Virus record (IMG/VR): IMGVR_UViG_3300035210_000044
Coordinates: 1 to 41,405 of that record
DNA length: 41,405 nucleotides
Source of the DNA: a virus
Reading direction: 5' to 3' (one strand)
Below are positions 1 through 8,314 of this stretch, piece after piece. Numbering within the stretch: the first letter of the stretch is position 1; every line of letters starts with the position of its first letter. Position numbers and translations under genes: made by a program. Under the pieces are notes generated by a model, which saw only the letters and a program-made list of their open reading frames with translations, made no database searches and was not told where the DNA came from.

Positions 1-127
1 ACATTGCGGACCTTCCGCCAAGACCTGGGCGCGCTGTACCGGCGCCCGGGGCTTCTGGATACTCAGCTGGAAGATGTTGTTTTTGATGACACCTATTTCA
101 AGGTGGACACCCAAACCGGCGCCGAGG
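1..127. repeat. Terminal direct repeat, left copy (circular overlap)
   Basis: Bases 1-127 are identical to 41279-41405, the very end of the window. The same reading frame continues through both copies. A 127-base overlap is a common maximum k-mer size for de Bruijn assemblers, so I read it as an assembly overlap that marks a circular or circularly permuted molecule rather than a true phage terminal repeat. The unique genome would be 41,278 bp. Confidence 0.95.
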
Positions 128-312
128 TATCAAGCCAGCAGCCAGTGATGGGGGTCCGCACAGCATCACTTCCGCCGGGCAGGAATAACGCAAAGGACAC
201 TATCCTGATCACCCGCTTCGGCGTCGATTACGTTTTCACGATCACCGATGTTCAGCCAGACGGGGAAGCCGGCACAACGCTGTTTTTATCCAAGTCACCG
301 AGGCAACCTTAG
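1..312 (+). CDS. Head-tail connector, lambda gpFII-like (C-terminal part, gene split by the contig ends)
   Basis: This is the distal part of a 116-aa protein whose first 13 codons lie at the other end of the window (start ATG at 41240). The C-terminal half has the layout I know from lambda gpFII: a VFDD stretch, a central disordered loop, a DTILITRFG strand and a VxDVxPDGEAGTxLFL strand. gpFII-type proteins bind the portal/gpW neck and form the surface on which the tail docks. It follows the DUF2190 decoration gene and overlaps the tail terminator by one base (TAGTG), which fits a head-tail joining role. The family call rests on pattern memory and gene order. Confidence 0.75.
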   Translation, partial: TLRTFRQDLGALYRRPGLLDTQLEDVVFDDTYFKVDTQTGAEVSSQQPVMGVRTASLPPGRNNAKDTILITRFGVDYVFTITDVQPDGEAGTTLFLSKSPRQP

Positions 313-839
313 TGCACTCTCGAACGATTATCCGCCAGCAATTCAAAGCCCTCTTGCAGGGCTTTACCGATTGCGGTCAGAACGTTTTCACGCAGCGCTC
401 TCGCCCATTCGTTCAGGTGGAGGGATGGGCATCGGAACTACCCGCGATCATCATCTACACCAACGAGGATTCAAGCTCCGTATTCAATGTGGCGCCGGCC
501 GAGTGGGAGCGAGTCCCGAGCGTTGTGGTTGAGATCCACGCCGCAGCTGACGAAGACACGGACGACTTTCTCGATCACGTTGCGGAGCAGGTAGAGCAGG
601 CGATCTCCCGGTTCAACTGGGAAGATCAGGACATGAAGTTCGGTCTGGGTGATACCAAGATGTCGCTGGTAGAATCCGGATCTCAGATCAATGGGGCGCT
701 GGCCATCTCGTTCCCCATGACGTATTACACGGCGCTCCCAGATGCGGGCAAATCTGACGCGCTGGACGATTTCAAAACGGCCGCCAACACTTACAAAATT
801 GGCACAGCAACCAACGATCAAACGGTGGAAATTCCATGA
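312..839 (+). CDS. Tail terminator / minor tail protein U-like
   Basis: This 175-aa protein starts at GTG, overlapping the stop of the connector (TAGTG). It begins with a short helix (HSRTIIRQQFKALLQGF), followed by a PAIIIYTNED strand, a central VVVEIHAA strand and a C-terminal SFPMTYYT strand. This is the alpha/beta order of lambda gpU-like tail terminators, which cap the tail tube and join it to the head. It lies between the FII-like connector and the sheath module, where tail terminators usually sit. The C-terminal ~30 residues (DDFKTAANTYKI) also resemble the extension seen in Mu-type tail-completion proteins. The family call is inference; the gene itself is secure. Confidence 0.65.
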   Translation: MHSRTIIRQQFKALLQGFTDCGQNVFTQRSRPFVQVEGWASELPAIIIYTNEDSSSVFNVAPAEWERVPSVVVEIHAAADEDTDDFLDHVAEQVEQAISRFNWEDQDMKFGLGDTKMSLVESGSQINGALAISFPMTYYTALPDAGKSDALDDFKTAANTYKIGTATNDQTVEIP

Positions 840-1036
840 CAGGCACGGTACGCATCAAGCCAGTGGGCAAGCTCTACGTTCGCCACCCGGACAACGGGCA
901 CCGCCACCTTTCGCCGGAAGGCGAAGATGTCGTAATGAACGCTTGGTGGCATCGCCGCCTGGCTGACAAAGAAATCCAAATTGTCGAACCGGCCGAGGCT
1001 CCTGCCAGCTCGCCAACCACGAAGGAGCAAAAATAA
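836..1036 (+). CDS. DUF2635 protein (Mu gp38-like)
   Basis: This 66-aa protein starts in an ATGA overlap with the tail terminator gene. The N-terminus reads as a beta strand followed by a VRHPDNGHRHLSPEGE loop and a WWHRRLADKEI segment, the typical look of DUF2635 proteins. These sit immediately upstream of the sheath in Mu-like tail clusters. The C-terminal 15 residues are low-complexity and polar. Its function is unknown; position suggests an accessory role in tail assembly. Confidence 0.75.
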   Translation: MTGTVRIKPVGKLYVRHPDNGHRHLSPEGEDVVMNAWWHRRLADKEIQIVEPAEAPASSPTTKEQK

Positions 1037-2500
1037 ATGGCCATCTCTTTTGACCGAATCCCGGCCAACCTCCGGGTTCCTGGTGTCTATGCGGAGATCA
1101 ACAACTCCAACGCCTTGAGCGGTGCCCAGCGGCTGGCGTATCGCCGCCTGATTATTGCCACCATGCTCTCCGGCGGCACTGCTGTTGCAGGTGTTCCGGT
1201 GCAGTGCCTCAGCGAACCAGCTGCCTCCGGCTTGTTTGGCGCCGGCTCTGTTGCACACGGCATGGTTGCCGCGGCCATTGCAAACGATCCGTTCACCGAT
1301 CTGTATGTGTTGCCGATTGGAGACCCTGGCGCCGGTGTTGCTGCAACACAAACCCTTACCGTCACAGGCAATGCCACCGCCGCCAGCGTGTTGTCGCTCT
1401 ACGTTGCTGGACGCCTTGTGCAGGTATCGGTTGCGGCAGCTGACACCCCTACGCTGGTTGCCGGCAAGATCGTAACGGCCGTCACTGCCACTACCAGCCT
1501 GCCTGTTACCGCGACCGCTGCTGTCGGCGTCGTCACCTTCACCGCCAAGAACAAAGGCGCAACCGGCAACGACATCGATATCCGCGCAAACTACAACGGC
1601 GAGAAAACCCCCGCGGGTTTGACCTTGGTCTTCGTCGCGCCAACCAACGGCGCCGGCAACCCAGACATCACCGCCAACCTGGCAGCACTGGGTGATTCGT
1701 GGTTCCAGGCCTGGGCCACCGCCTACACCGACACCACCAACCTTGCAGCGATCGAGACAGATCAGTACAACCGCTGGGGCCCGCTGCGCGAATCTGAAGG
1801 CCATGTATTCGGAGCTCTTCGCGGCACCTACTCTGCAGTGGCCGCGATTGGCTTGGCCCGCAACAGTGAACACCTGACCTTGGTGCAGAGCATTAAGGAG
1901 CCGACCCCGGCTTACGAGAAGGCCGCCGAGACGATGTCGATCTATGCTCAGGCAGTCGCCAATGACCCTGCCCGACCAGTGCAGAACCTGCCTTATCTCT
2001 GGGCAAAACCTGCAATCGAGTCCGATCGCCTTACCATCACCGAGCGGAACGTCCTGCTGTTCGATGGTATCGCCACGACCAAAGTGTCGCCCGGCGGGGT
2101 AATGCAGGCAGAGCGCCTGATCACCACCTACAAGACCAATCCCGCAGGCGGTACCGACGTTTCTTTCCTGGACAGCGAAACCCAGGCGACACTGCTTTAT
2201 CTGCGCCATGACCTGAAAGATCGAATCCTTCGGAAGTTCCCGCGCAGCAAGCTGGGCGACGATGACAACCGATTCGGCCCAGGCCAGGATATCGTCACGC
2301 CGAAGAGCTTCAAGGCCGAGCTGGTTGCCTGGGCGATGGAAATGAACGAAATCGGTATTATCGAAAACATCGATTCCTTCAAAGCCCTGACAATCTCCGA
2401 ACGCGACGTCAGCGACCGCAACCGACTGAACAACTTGGTCGTTCCTGACCTGGTTAACCAGCTGCGAATCGTTGCCAACAAAATTCAATTCATTCTGTAA
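1037..2500 (+). CDS. Contractile tail sheath protein (Mu gpL-like)
   Basis: At 487 aa it is close to the length of Mu gpL. The N-terminus (SFDRIPANLRVPGVYAEINN) is the classic sheath opening, followed by a variable insertion domain with a Thr/Ala-rich TLTVTGNATAASVLS segment (about residues 110-200). The conserved C-terminal region carries ERNVLLFDGIATTKV and RDVSDRNRLNNLVVPD motifs. Sheath subunits polymerise around the tube and contract during injection. An AAGGAG-type ribosome site lies 10 bases before the ATG, consistent with strong expression. This gene shows that the phage has a contractile (myovirus) tail. Confidence 0.95.
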   Translation: MAISFDRIPANLRVPGVYAEINNSNALSGAQRLAYRRLIIATMLSGGTAVAGVPVQCLSEPAASGLFGAGSVAHGMVAAAIANDPFTDLYVLPIGDPGAGVAATQTLTVTGNATAASVLSLYVAGRLVQVSVAAADTPTLVAGKIVTAVTATTSLPVTATAAVGVVTFTAKNKGATGNDIDIRANYNGEKTPAGLTLVFVAPTNGAGNPDITANLAALGDSWFQAWATAYTDTTNLAAIETDQYNRWGPLRESEGHVFGALRGTYSAVAAIGLARNSEHLTLVQSIKEPTPAYEKAAETMSIYAQAVANDPARPVQNLPYLWAKPAIESDRLTITERNVLLFDGIATTKVSPGGVMQAERLITTYKTNPAGGTDVSFLDSETQATLLYLRHDLKDRILRKFPRSKLGDDDNRFGPGQDIVTPKSFKAELVAWAMEMNEIGIIENIDSFKALTISERDVSDRNRLNNLVVPDLVNQLRIVANKIQFIL

Positions 2501-2512
2501 GGAGCCGCAGAC

Positions 2513-2881
2513 ATGGCAGGTAATAGAGTTCGTGGCGGCCTCCTGGCCTTCAAGATTGACGGGGTGACTTACTCCGCCGTTGGCAACTTCACCTACAACA
2601 AAGGCGCCCCGCTCCGCACCACGCTGCTCGGCGCCACCGGTGTCGATGGCTACAGCGAAGCGCCACAGGCTGCATTCATTGCTGGCGAGATTCGCGACGG
2701 GTTCGACGTCGACACTGAGAAGCTTGTCGCGGCCACTGATGTGACCGCAACGCTCGAACTGGCCAACGGGAAAACCTTTGTTCTGGCTAATGGCTGGTTC
2801 GAGGGTGAAGGCACCGGCAACACACAGGAAGGCAACTTCGCCGTTCGTTTCGCAAGTGACAAACAAGGGACCTTTGTATGA
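2513..2881 (+). CDS. Tail tube protein (Mu gpM-like)
   Basis: This 122-aa protein is preceded by AAGGAG eight bases before the ATG. The sequence starts with NRVRGGLLAFKIDGVTYSAV and contains the GEIRDGFDVDTEKLVAATDVTATLELANGK-type centre (quoted here only in part) expected of the small Mu-type tail tube family. The tube forms the inner conduit inside the sheath. It directly follows the sheath gene, as in Mu, and overlaps the chaperone gene by ATGA. Confidence 0.9.
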   Translation: MAGNRVRGGLLAFKIDGVTYSAVGNFTYNKGAPLRTTLLGATGVDGYSEAPQAAFIAGEIRDGFDVDTEKLVAATDVTATLELANGKTFVLANGWFEGEGTGNTQEGNFAVRFASDKQGTFV

Positions 2882-3147
2882 CTGATAAAACGGCTGTAAC
2901 AATCCAGCTCGAGTACCCTCTGGAATTCGCAGAAGAAGAGATCACAGAGATCAAACTTCGGCGCGCAACTGGCAAGGACTTGAAGCTGGCGATGAAGGGC
3001 GTGAATGCGGTTCAAGATTCGATCGCCCTGGCTGTTCGCCTGTCTGGTCATCTTCCTGCGGTGTTCGACATGATGGACGCGTCAGACTTGACCGAGGTGC
3101 TCAGTCAAGTGGGAAACTTGTTGCAGAGTGGCCAGAAGACTGGCTAA
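2878..3147 (+). CDS. Tail assembly chaperone, short form (Mu gp41-like)
   Basis: This 89-aa protein starts in an ATGA overlap with the tube gene. It matches the Mu gp41 / P2 gpE chaperone type: an N-terminal beta strand (VTIQLEYPLEF), an ITEIKLRRATGKDL segment and a short helical end. Such chaperones wrap the tape-measure protein before tube growth. The last ten codons contain a G GGA AAC slippery heptamer at 3111-3117 in the correct phase, and the -1 frame after it is open to 3293. The gene therefore probably makes a second, extended product. Confidence 0.88.
   Translation: MTDKTAVTIQLEYPLEFAEEEITEIKLRRATGKDLKLAMKGVNAVQDSIALAVRLSGHLPAVFDMMDASDLTEVLSQVGNLLQSGQKTG
3111..3117 (+). promoter_or_regulatory. 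Programmed -1 ribosomal frameshift slippery site (GGGAAAC)
   Basis: The heptamer fits the X XXY YYZ rule in the frame of the chaperone gene: GTG GGA AAC at 3109-3117. A slip of one base backwards re-pairs the tRNAs on GGG and AAA and continues at CTT (3117). The position, just before the short-form stop and immediately upstream of the tape measure, is where lambda G/GT, P2 E/E' and Mu 41/42 shift. Confidence 0.85.
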
Positions 3148-3293
3148 CCGGTATGACGTTATTGCTCGGGGCGGTGCGAGTCGCCCCCAGCGAACTCGAC
3201 GCCATGGACGCGGACGACTTCGCTTTCTGGCTTGAGCGTGCGAAGGAGTGGGGCAGATGGCAGCAGCAGGCGCAGGAGGATCCTTTCCCCTAA
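3117..3293 (+). CDS. Frameshift extension of the tail assembly chaperone (T-like domain)
   Basis: After a -1 slip at GGGAAAC the open frame adds 58 residues, giving a fusion of about 138 aa (80 + 58). The extension is Trp-rich and acidic (EWPEDWLTGMTLLLGAVRV, then a helix with FWLERAKEWGRW), much like the gpE'/gpGT/Mu gp42 extensions that bind the tape measure. It overlaps the start of the tape-measure gene by about 37 bases. An independent start at ATG 3153 is possible but has no good ribosome site, so frameshifting is the better explanation. Confidence 0.8.
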   Translation, partial: LVAEWPEDWLTGMTLLLGAVRVAPSELDAMDADDFAFWLERAKEWGRWQQQAQEDPFP

Positions 3294-4888
3294 GTGTGGT
3301 GATCTCGGTGGTCGATAAGATCACCTCACCATTGAAAGGCATCACATCAGCAATTGGCCGCGTAGGCGGTTCACTCAAAGGCCTGGGCGATCGCTCGGGT
3401 TTTTCTGTTTTGACAAATGCATTTTCAAAAGTCGGATCAGCAGCAAAAGGTCTTGGCAATACTGTGATTGGTATAGGCAAGGCTTTTATAGGGCTTGCCG
3501 CTTCAATGGGTCTGAGTGTTGGTGCAGCTTATGCCGCGGCTCAGGCCTACGCCGACGCTACAGGAGCGATAGGCGATCTCGCAGAAAGGACTGGCGCGTC
3601 CAGAGAACGCATTCAAGAGCTTGGATACGCGGCCCAGCTGACCGGTTCTTCTGCTGAAGCATTGGGCGGTGCCCTGCAGAAGATGAACATCACCATCGGC
3701 AACGCAAAGGGCGGCTCAAAAGAACTGAAAGAAATGTTCAAAGGGCTGGACATCTCGTTCAAGAACGCCAACGGAAGCGCCAAAAGCACTGACGAGATCT
3801 TCGACACGGTGGTGAACCGGATATCCAGGATTAAGGATCCGGCTCTTCAGGCGAAAGCGGCTGTTACGATTTTCGGCAAGTCGGCTACGGAGCTGCTGCC
3901 ATTGCTCAAAGGTGGAACAAAAGGGCTCGCTGAGATGTCGGCAGAGGCCCGCCGTCTTGGCGTTGTGATCGACGAGAACGGAGTTCGCGCAGGTGAAGAG
4001 TTCGGCGATGTGCTGGACAAAATGAAGTACTCCTTCAAGGGTGTTGGCAACGTCATCGGCACAGCATTGGTGCCGACGCTGTCAGACCTGGCCACGCAAC
4101 TGACCGAGACCATCGTTAAATACCTGCCGAAAATCAAAGAATTCGCGCAGGAGTTCGCTAAGAACCTTCCCGGTTATATCGAGATTGCAAAGAACAAAGT
4201 TGTTGAGCTGTGGGAAAAGCTGAAGCCTTTCGGTGACAGGCTAATGTGGCTTTCTGAAAACATCGGAATATTCAAAACCGCGGCGATAATATTTGCAACA
4301 GTGGTCGGTGTTCAGCTGGTAACCAGTATCGTAACTCTGGCTGCGGCATTCTCTTCTCTCGGAATTGCGATCTCTCTTACCCCTATAGGCTGGTTCTTAT
4401 TGGCTGGCGCTGCAATCGTTGCCGTGGCCATCCTGATCTATAAAAACTGGGATAAATTCGCATCGTTCTTTACAGAGAAATTCGACAAGGTCAAATCGGC
4501 TTTTGCAGACGGATTCGTAAAAGGCTTGTGGAATGCCTGGAAAGAATTCAACCCGGTAACCCTGATCATTGAATCTATAAACGGGCTGGTGAAGTTCATT
4601 ACAGGCGTCGATATCGGAGGGATGATCAAGTCCAAGGTGGCCGGCCTGCTGCCTGGAGGTGGCGGAGAGGATGATCCATCCGCAAAAGCGAACCGACCAC
4701 TTGGCCCTGATCAGAATTACACGGCAGTACCTGAAGGAGGACCAATCGCCGCAGGCCTTGCCAGCGCTAAAGCGGCCATCACGGTAGACTTCAAAAACCT
4801 TCCAACAGGCGCCAGCGTCGACACCAAAGCCACTACCGGCGCGGATGTCAAAACGAACATGGGATATTCGATGATGCCAATCCAATGA
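3257..4888 (+). CDS. Tail tape measure protein
   Basis: This 543-aa protein uses ATG 3257, with AAGGAG eight bases upstream at 3243-3248; an in-frame GTG at 3248 has no such site. The N-terminus is Gly/Ala-rich and helical, the middle contains repeated KxxGxxxKGLG-type amphipathic helices, and two hydrophobic stretches lie near residues 340-385 (IIFATVVGVQLVTSIVTLAA and ISLTPIGWFLLAGAAIVAVA), as in other tape measures. Tape-measure length sets tail length at about 0.15 nm per residue, so a tail near 80 nm is expected. It is short for a myovirus tape measure. Confidence 0.93.
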   Translation: MAAAGAGGSFPLSVVISVVDKITSPLKGITSAIGRVGGSLKGLGDRSGFSVLTNAFSKVGSAAKGLGNTVIGIGKAFIGLAASMGLSVGAAYAAAQAYADATGAIGDLAERTGASRERIQELGYAAQLTGSSAEALGGALQKMNITIGNAKGGSKELKEMFKGLDISFKNANGSAKSTDEIFDTVVNRISRIKDPALQAKAAVTIFGKSATELLPLLKGGTKGLAEMSAEARRLGVVIDENGVRAGEEFGDVLDKMKYSFKGVGNVIGTALVPTLSDLATQLTETIVKYLPKIKEFAQEFAKNLPGYIEIAKNKVVELWEKLKPFGDRLMWLSENIGIFKTAAIIFATVVGVQLVTSIVTLAAAFSSLGIAISLTPIGWFLLAGAAIVAVAILIYKNWDKFASFFTEKFDKVKSAFADGFVKGLWNAWKEFNPVTLIIESINGLVKFITGVDIGGMIKSKVAGLLPGGGGEDDPSAKANRPLGPDQNYTAVPEGGPIAAGLASAKAAITVDFKNLPTGASVDTKATTGADVKTNMGYSMMPIQ

Positions 4889-6216
4889 GCTGGCTCGAAA
4901 GGCTTCAACCTGCCTCCTTTCGTGGCGTGCCTTTCTTCGTCGCAACAGATGACGCAGAGTTTGGCCGCCGGCAAGTAACGCACACAGCCGCCCTTGTGGA
5001 TGTCCCGACGCTTGAAGACTTAGGCCGGGCCGCCGACATCTTTCAGGTCGAGGGATACCTTGTCGGGGATGATTACGACCTGACGCTCGCCGAACTGATC
5101 AAGGCTATCCGCGACACGCCGGGCGAAGGCCGCTTGGTTCACCCTCGCTACGGGGAGAAGTCAGTCGGAGCGTCTGGCTTCAGGGTCAGACACGACAACA
5201 AAGAGGGGAGGATGTGCCGCTTCACCGTGACGTTTGGGGAGGCCGGCGAGCTTAGCCAGCCGACGCAAGCCACGGATGCGCCAAACGCCTTGGCCGAGCG
5301 CGCGGGAGCCATCAGCGAAGTGGCAGAGGAAAGCTTTGTAGATAAGTTCGTCGCTAACGGCTTCCCTCAATACGTCCGCGACAGCGCCACAAGCACGCTG
5401 ACGAGCATCGGCGAATATCTTGCAGAGCCTGCTTCATTCCTCAGCTCAACTTATAACGATGCCTCAGGGGTTTTCGCCAAAGTGAATGGGTACGCAGCCG
5501 GCGCGGTGGACTTCGTGTCTGAAAATGTTTCTGCTTACAGCCAGTCGGTGAGTGATTTCCTCGGAGACATCAGCGAACTGATAGAAGCTCCTTCTGATCT
5601 CGCATCCAGAATCACCGACATCATCGGCGGCGTGCGAGGAACCTTCGGTTTAAGCTCTGGATCGATCTTGTCCGGCCTTCTTTCGATTTTCCCAAGGTCG
5701 AATACGGGCGGATCTTCTGGAGACACAACCGGAGGTTCTAACGTGATCGGTGGAGGAAACTACGTGGCACCAGTTCCGGCCACCTACACCACGCCAAGCC
5801 GTGAGCAAGTGGCGATTAACCAAGAGGCTATTGTTCAGATAGTCCGCCAGACCGTGGCGGCGCAGCTCGGCGTTGTAGCCGTAAGCCAAGAATATGAAAC
5901 CCTTGACGATGCGATCGATGTGAGAGATGTGGTTGCCGAGGTCATAGACGGAGAGGCTTTAGCGTCGACAAGCGATGCCGTATACCAGCAGCTGGTTCTG
6001 GAGCGTGCGGAGGTGATCGCCAATATCCCGTCCCCAGACCAGTCCCAAGCGAGGGCTGTTGCCTATGTCCCGCCAGCCGTGCTTCCTGCGCTGCTGATCG
6101 CCCAGACGCTTTACGACGATGCAACGCGCGAGGCCCAGATCGTCACGCGCAACGTTGTGCGCCACCCCGGGTTTGTGCCTGGTGGGCAACCACTCGAGGT
6201 GCTGACCGATGCTTGA
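4885..6216 (+). CDS. DNA circularisation / tail protein N (Mu gp43-like)
   Basis: This 443-aa protein overlaps the tape-measure stop by ATGA. The N-terminal ~110 residues (SWLERLQPASFRGVPFFVAT, then GRRxxTHxxPL-like and DVPTLEDLGR segments) are typical of the DNA_circ_N domain of Mu gpN. The rest is Ser/Ala-rich and helical. In Mu, gpN is a baseplate hub component. The older name refers to DNA injected by Mu with a circularising protein, and there is no evidence of that activity here. Gene order (tape measure, N, P) matches Mu. Confidence 0.9.
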   Translation: MSWLERLQPASFRGVPFFVATDDAEFGRRQVTHTAALVDVPTLEDLGRAADIFQVEGYLVGDDYDLTLAELIKAIRDTPGEGRLVHPRYGEKSVGASGFRVRHDNKEGRMCRFTVTFGEAGELSQPTQATDAPNALAERAGAISEVAEESFVDKFVANGFPQYVRDSATSTLTSIGEYLAEPASFLSSTYNDASGVFAKVNGYAAGAVDFVSENVSAYSQSVSDFLGDISELIEAPSDLASRITDIIGGVRGTFGLSSGSILSGLLSIFPRSNTGGSSGDTTGGSNVIGGGNYVAPVPATYTTPSREQVAINQEAIVQIVRQTVAAQLGVVAVSQEYETLDDAIDVRDVVAEVIDGEALASTSDAVYQQLVLERAEVIANIPSPDQSQARAVAYVPPAVLPALLIAQTLYDDATREAQIVTRNVVRHPGFVPGGQPLEVLTDA

Positions 6217-7336
6217 TCAACTTGAGCTTCTGGTAAATGGCAAGAAGTACCGCGGCTGGTCTGAAATCCAAGTCACTCGCGCAATGGATGCTATCGCCGG
6301 TGCCTTCAACATCTCGCTAACTGAACGCTGGGCTGGTGATGGGGAAACACCTTCGCAGATTGAGGCGTGGCCAATCCTCAATGGCGACCGTTGCCAGGTA
6401 ACAATCAACGGCGAGGCGCTGATCGACGGCTACATCGACCAGTTCCGCCCATCTTTCTCCGCCACCGACCACACGATCGAGGTTCAGGGGCGGGACAAGA
6501 CCTGCGACCTGATCGACTGCACCGCCTTTCACCAGCCCGATCAGTGGAAAAACCTGGACCTGCTTCAGATCGCCAAGATCCTGTGCGACCCGTTCGGCGT
6601 CTCGGTGCGTGCGGATGTTGACGTCGGCGAGAAGTTCGATGTGATCAAGCTTCAGCAGGGAGAGACGGTGTTCGCCGCGCTCGATCGTCTGGCCAGGTTC
6701 CGCAAGGTGATTCTGTCGCCTGACGTTGCCGGCGGCGTGCTCATTACTCGGGCCGGGCGGACTCGATCCGAAGTCCGTCTTCAGCAGGGCGTGAACATCA
6801 AGAGTGCCGGCGGCGTGCTGGACACTTCCCAGCGGTACAGCAACTACATCGTTAAGGGTCAGAACACCTCGTCCAAGACCGAAGACGCGGAGCTCGAGGC
6901 GCACGCAGAAGCCAGGGTCACCGACAGCGCCATCACTCGTTACCGACCGCTCGTTGTAATGGCTGAGACCGGCGCAACAAACGGCAGCGCCGGCGAGCGT
7001 GCGACCTGGGAGGCAAACGTCAGGCTCGGCCGTTCGGCCACCGCATCGCTGGTGCTTAAGGGCTGGCGGCAAAAGCCAGGCGGCGCCCTGTGGCATCCCA
7101 ACTTATTGGTTCCCGTAACATCGTCCTTTCTGCGTATGGATGGTGATATGTTGATCCGACAGGTAACCTACCGGCGTACAAGCTCCGGAGGCACTGAGGT
7201 CGAGCTTTCGATAATTAGCCCTCAGGCTTTCAGTCCAGAGCCACCGGATACCAAAAAACAGAAGAGTGGGGTCGCCAAAAAAGGTGGCCGCAACATTTGG
7301 CGGGAGGCATTGGGCGATGACGAGCCGAGCACTTAA
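6209..7336 (+). CDS. Baseplate hub protein (Mu gpP / gp44-like)
   Basis: This 375-aa protein starts eight bases inside the end of gene N. It opens with ELLVNGKKYRGWSEIQVTRA, followed by FNISLTERW and a GDRCQVTINGEALIDGYID stretch, the hallmarks of the T4 gp27-like hub in Mu-type phages. The hub trimer connects the tail tube to the spike. The C-terminal 30 residues are basic and polar, as expected for the junction with the spike protein. Confidence 0.92.
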   Translation: MLDQLELLVNGKKYRGWSEIQVTRAMDAIAGAFNISLTERWAGDGETPSQIEAWPILNGDRCQVTINGEALIDGYIDQFRPSFSATDHTIEVQGRDKTCDLIDCTAFHQPDQWKNLDLLQIAKILCDPFGVSVRADVDVGEKFDVIKLQQGETVFAALDRLARFRKVILSPDVAGGVLITRAGRTRSEVRLQQGVNIKSAGGVLDTSQRYSNYIVKGQNTSSKTEDAELEAHAEARVTDSAITRYRPLVVMAETGATNGSAGERATWEANVRLGRSATASLVLKGWRQKPGGALWHPNLLVPVTSSFLRMDGDMLIRQVTYRRTSSGGTEVELSIISPQAFSPEPPDTKKQKSGVAKKGGRNIWREALGDDEPST

Positions 7337-7847
7337 CATGCTTGCGAAAGCAGTCACTAAAATGGTGATCGATACCCTCGGCCGCCAGAAAGCTCAGGTT
7401 GAAGTGACGAAGGGCGAACTGATCGACGACGTCGAGCGCATGCAAGACTACGGCTTCACAAGCAACCCGCCGGTCTCTGGTACCGATGCCTTGGTCGCTT
7501 TCTTTGGTGGTGACCGGTCCCAAGGGATCATCATACGCATGGAGAATCGAAGCTTTCGCCTGAAGTCTCTGGAGTCTGGTGAGGTGGCCATGTTCGACGA
7601 CCTTGGCAACGTGTTCAAACTGGGTCGAGAACAGATCGATATCGTGGGCCTGACCAAGGTTGTCGTCACGTCCCCAGAGGTTGAGGTGGTTGCGGCTACA
7701 TCGGCGACCATTCAGTCTGGTGATTCATCGATCACCATCACCCCGGCCGCGGTGGCCATCGTTTCAACGATACTCACCCACAACGGGAAGAACATCGGGG
7801 ACACGCATTACCACGTCGGCAGCCCTTCCACGGCGGTTCCTGTATGA
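7317..7847 (+). CDS. Baseplate spike protein (Mu gp45-like)
   Basis: This 176-aa product uses ATG 7317, with GGGAGG nine bases upstream; it overlaps the hub gene by 20 bases. The N-terminal part (RALNMLAKAVTKMVIDTLGR) and the OB-fold-like centre match Mu gp45. The C-terminal 60 residues form a repetitive beta-strand stretch (VVVTSPEVEVVAATSATIQS) ending in DTHYHVG. The HxH pair fits the metal-binding apex seen in needle-like membrane-piercing spikes of P2 gpV and Mu gp45. It is likely the trimeric tip that punctures the outer membrane. Confidence 0.9.
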   Translation: MTSRALNMLAKAVTKMVIDTLGRQKAQVEVTKGELIDDVERMQDYGFTSNPPVSGTDALVAFFGGDRSQGIIIRMENRSFRLKSLESGEVAMFDDLGNVFKLGREQIDIVGLTKVVVTSPEVEVVAATSATIQSGDSSITITPAAVAIVSTILTHNGKNIGDTHYHVGSPSTAVPV

Positions 7848-8314
7848 GCGACTTCGGACTTTTTACAGACACGGGGATCATCGACATTTCCTTTGTCCCT
7901 GGCGATGTAGCGCCAGACGAAGGGCTTGAAACGGCTGTTCTCATCAGCCTTTTCGCGGACGCCCGCGCTACTCCGGAAATGCTCGACGCCATCGACAACG
8001 ACGGCGACCTTCGCGGGTTCTGGGGTGACGTTACCAACCCTGTCGACTCTACCGGCTCATTGCTCTGGACACTCAAGCGCCAGAAGCAGCTGACCAGCAC
8101 CTTGGCCAAGGCTCGAGGTTTTGCGCGTTCGGCGCTGCAATGGCTGATCGACGACAAGATCGCCACGCGGGTAGACGTTGAAACCAGTTACGAACGCCCG
8201 GCTGGCGGGGTGATGTTCATCGCGATTGACATTTACCGGCCAGGATCGGCGAACCCTGTTCAGTACCAATATAATTACGAGTGGGCCGCGCAGCTGCTCA
8301 AGGTGAGAATCTAA
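7844..8314 (+). CDS. Baseplate wedge protein (Mu gp46-like)
   Basis: This 156-aa protein overlaps the spike gene by ATGA. It shows the GP46 family pattern: an acidic N-terminus, LETAVLISLFADARA, a GFWGD motif, then GSLLWTLKRQKQ and a C-terminal region ending in WAAQLLKVRI. Mu gp46 is the counterpart of T4 gp25/P2 gpW and forms part of the wedge around the hub. Confidence 0.9.
   Translation: MSDFGLFTDTGIIDISFVPGDVAPDEGLETAVLISLFADARATPEMLDAIDNDGDLRGFWGDVTNPVDSTGSLLWTLKRQKQLTSTLAKARGFARSALQWLIDDKIATRVDVETSYERPAGGVMFIAIDIYRPGSANPVQYQYNYEWAAQLLKVRI

Noticed and set aside
818-2902. 694-codon open frame on the minus strand opposite the sheath and tube genes
   Set aside because: It is antisense to recognised Mu-type tail genes, has no family features and no ribosome site. 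Long antisense frames are common in high-GC DNA.
3153-3293. Independent small gene starting at ATG 3153
   Set aside because: It has no good ribosome site, and the frame is better explained as the -1 frameshift extension of the chaperone gene.
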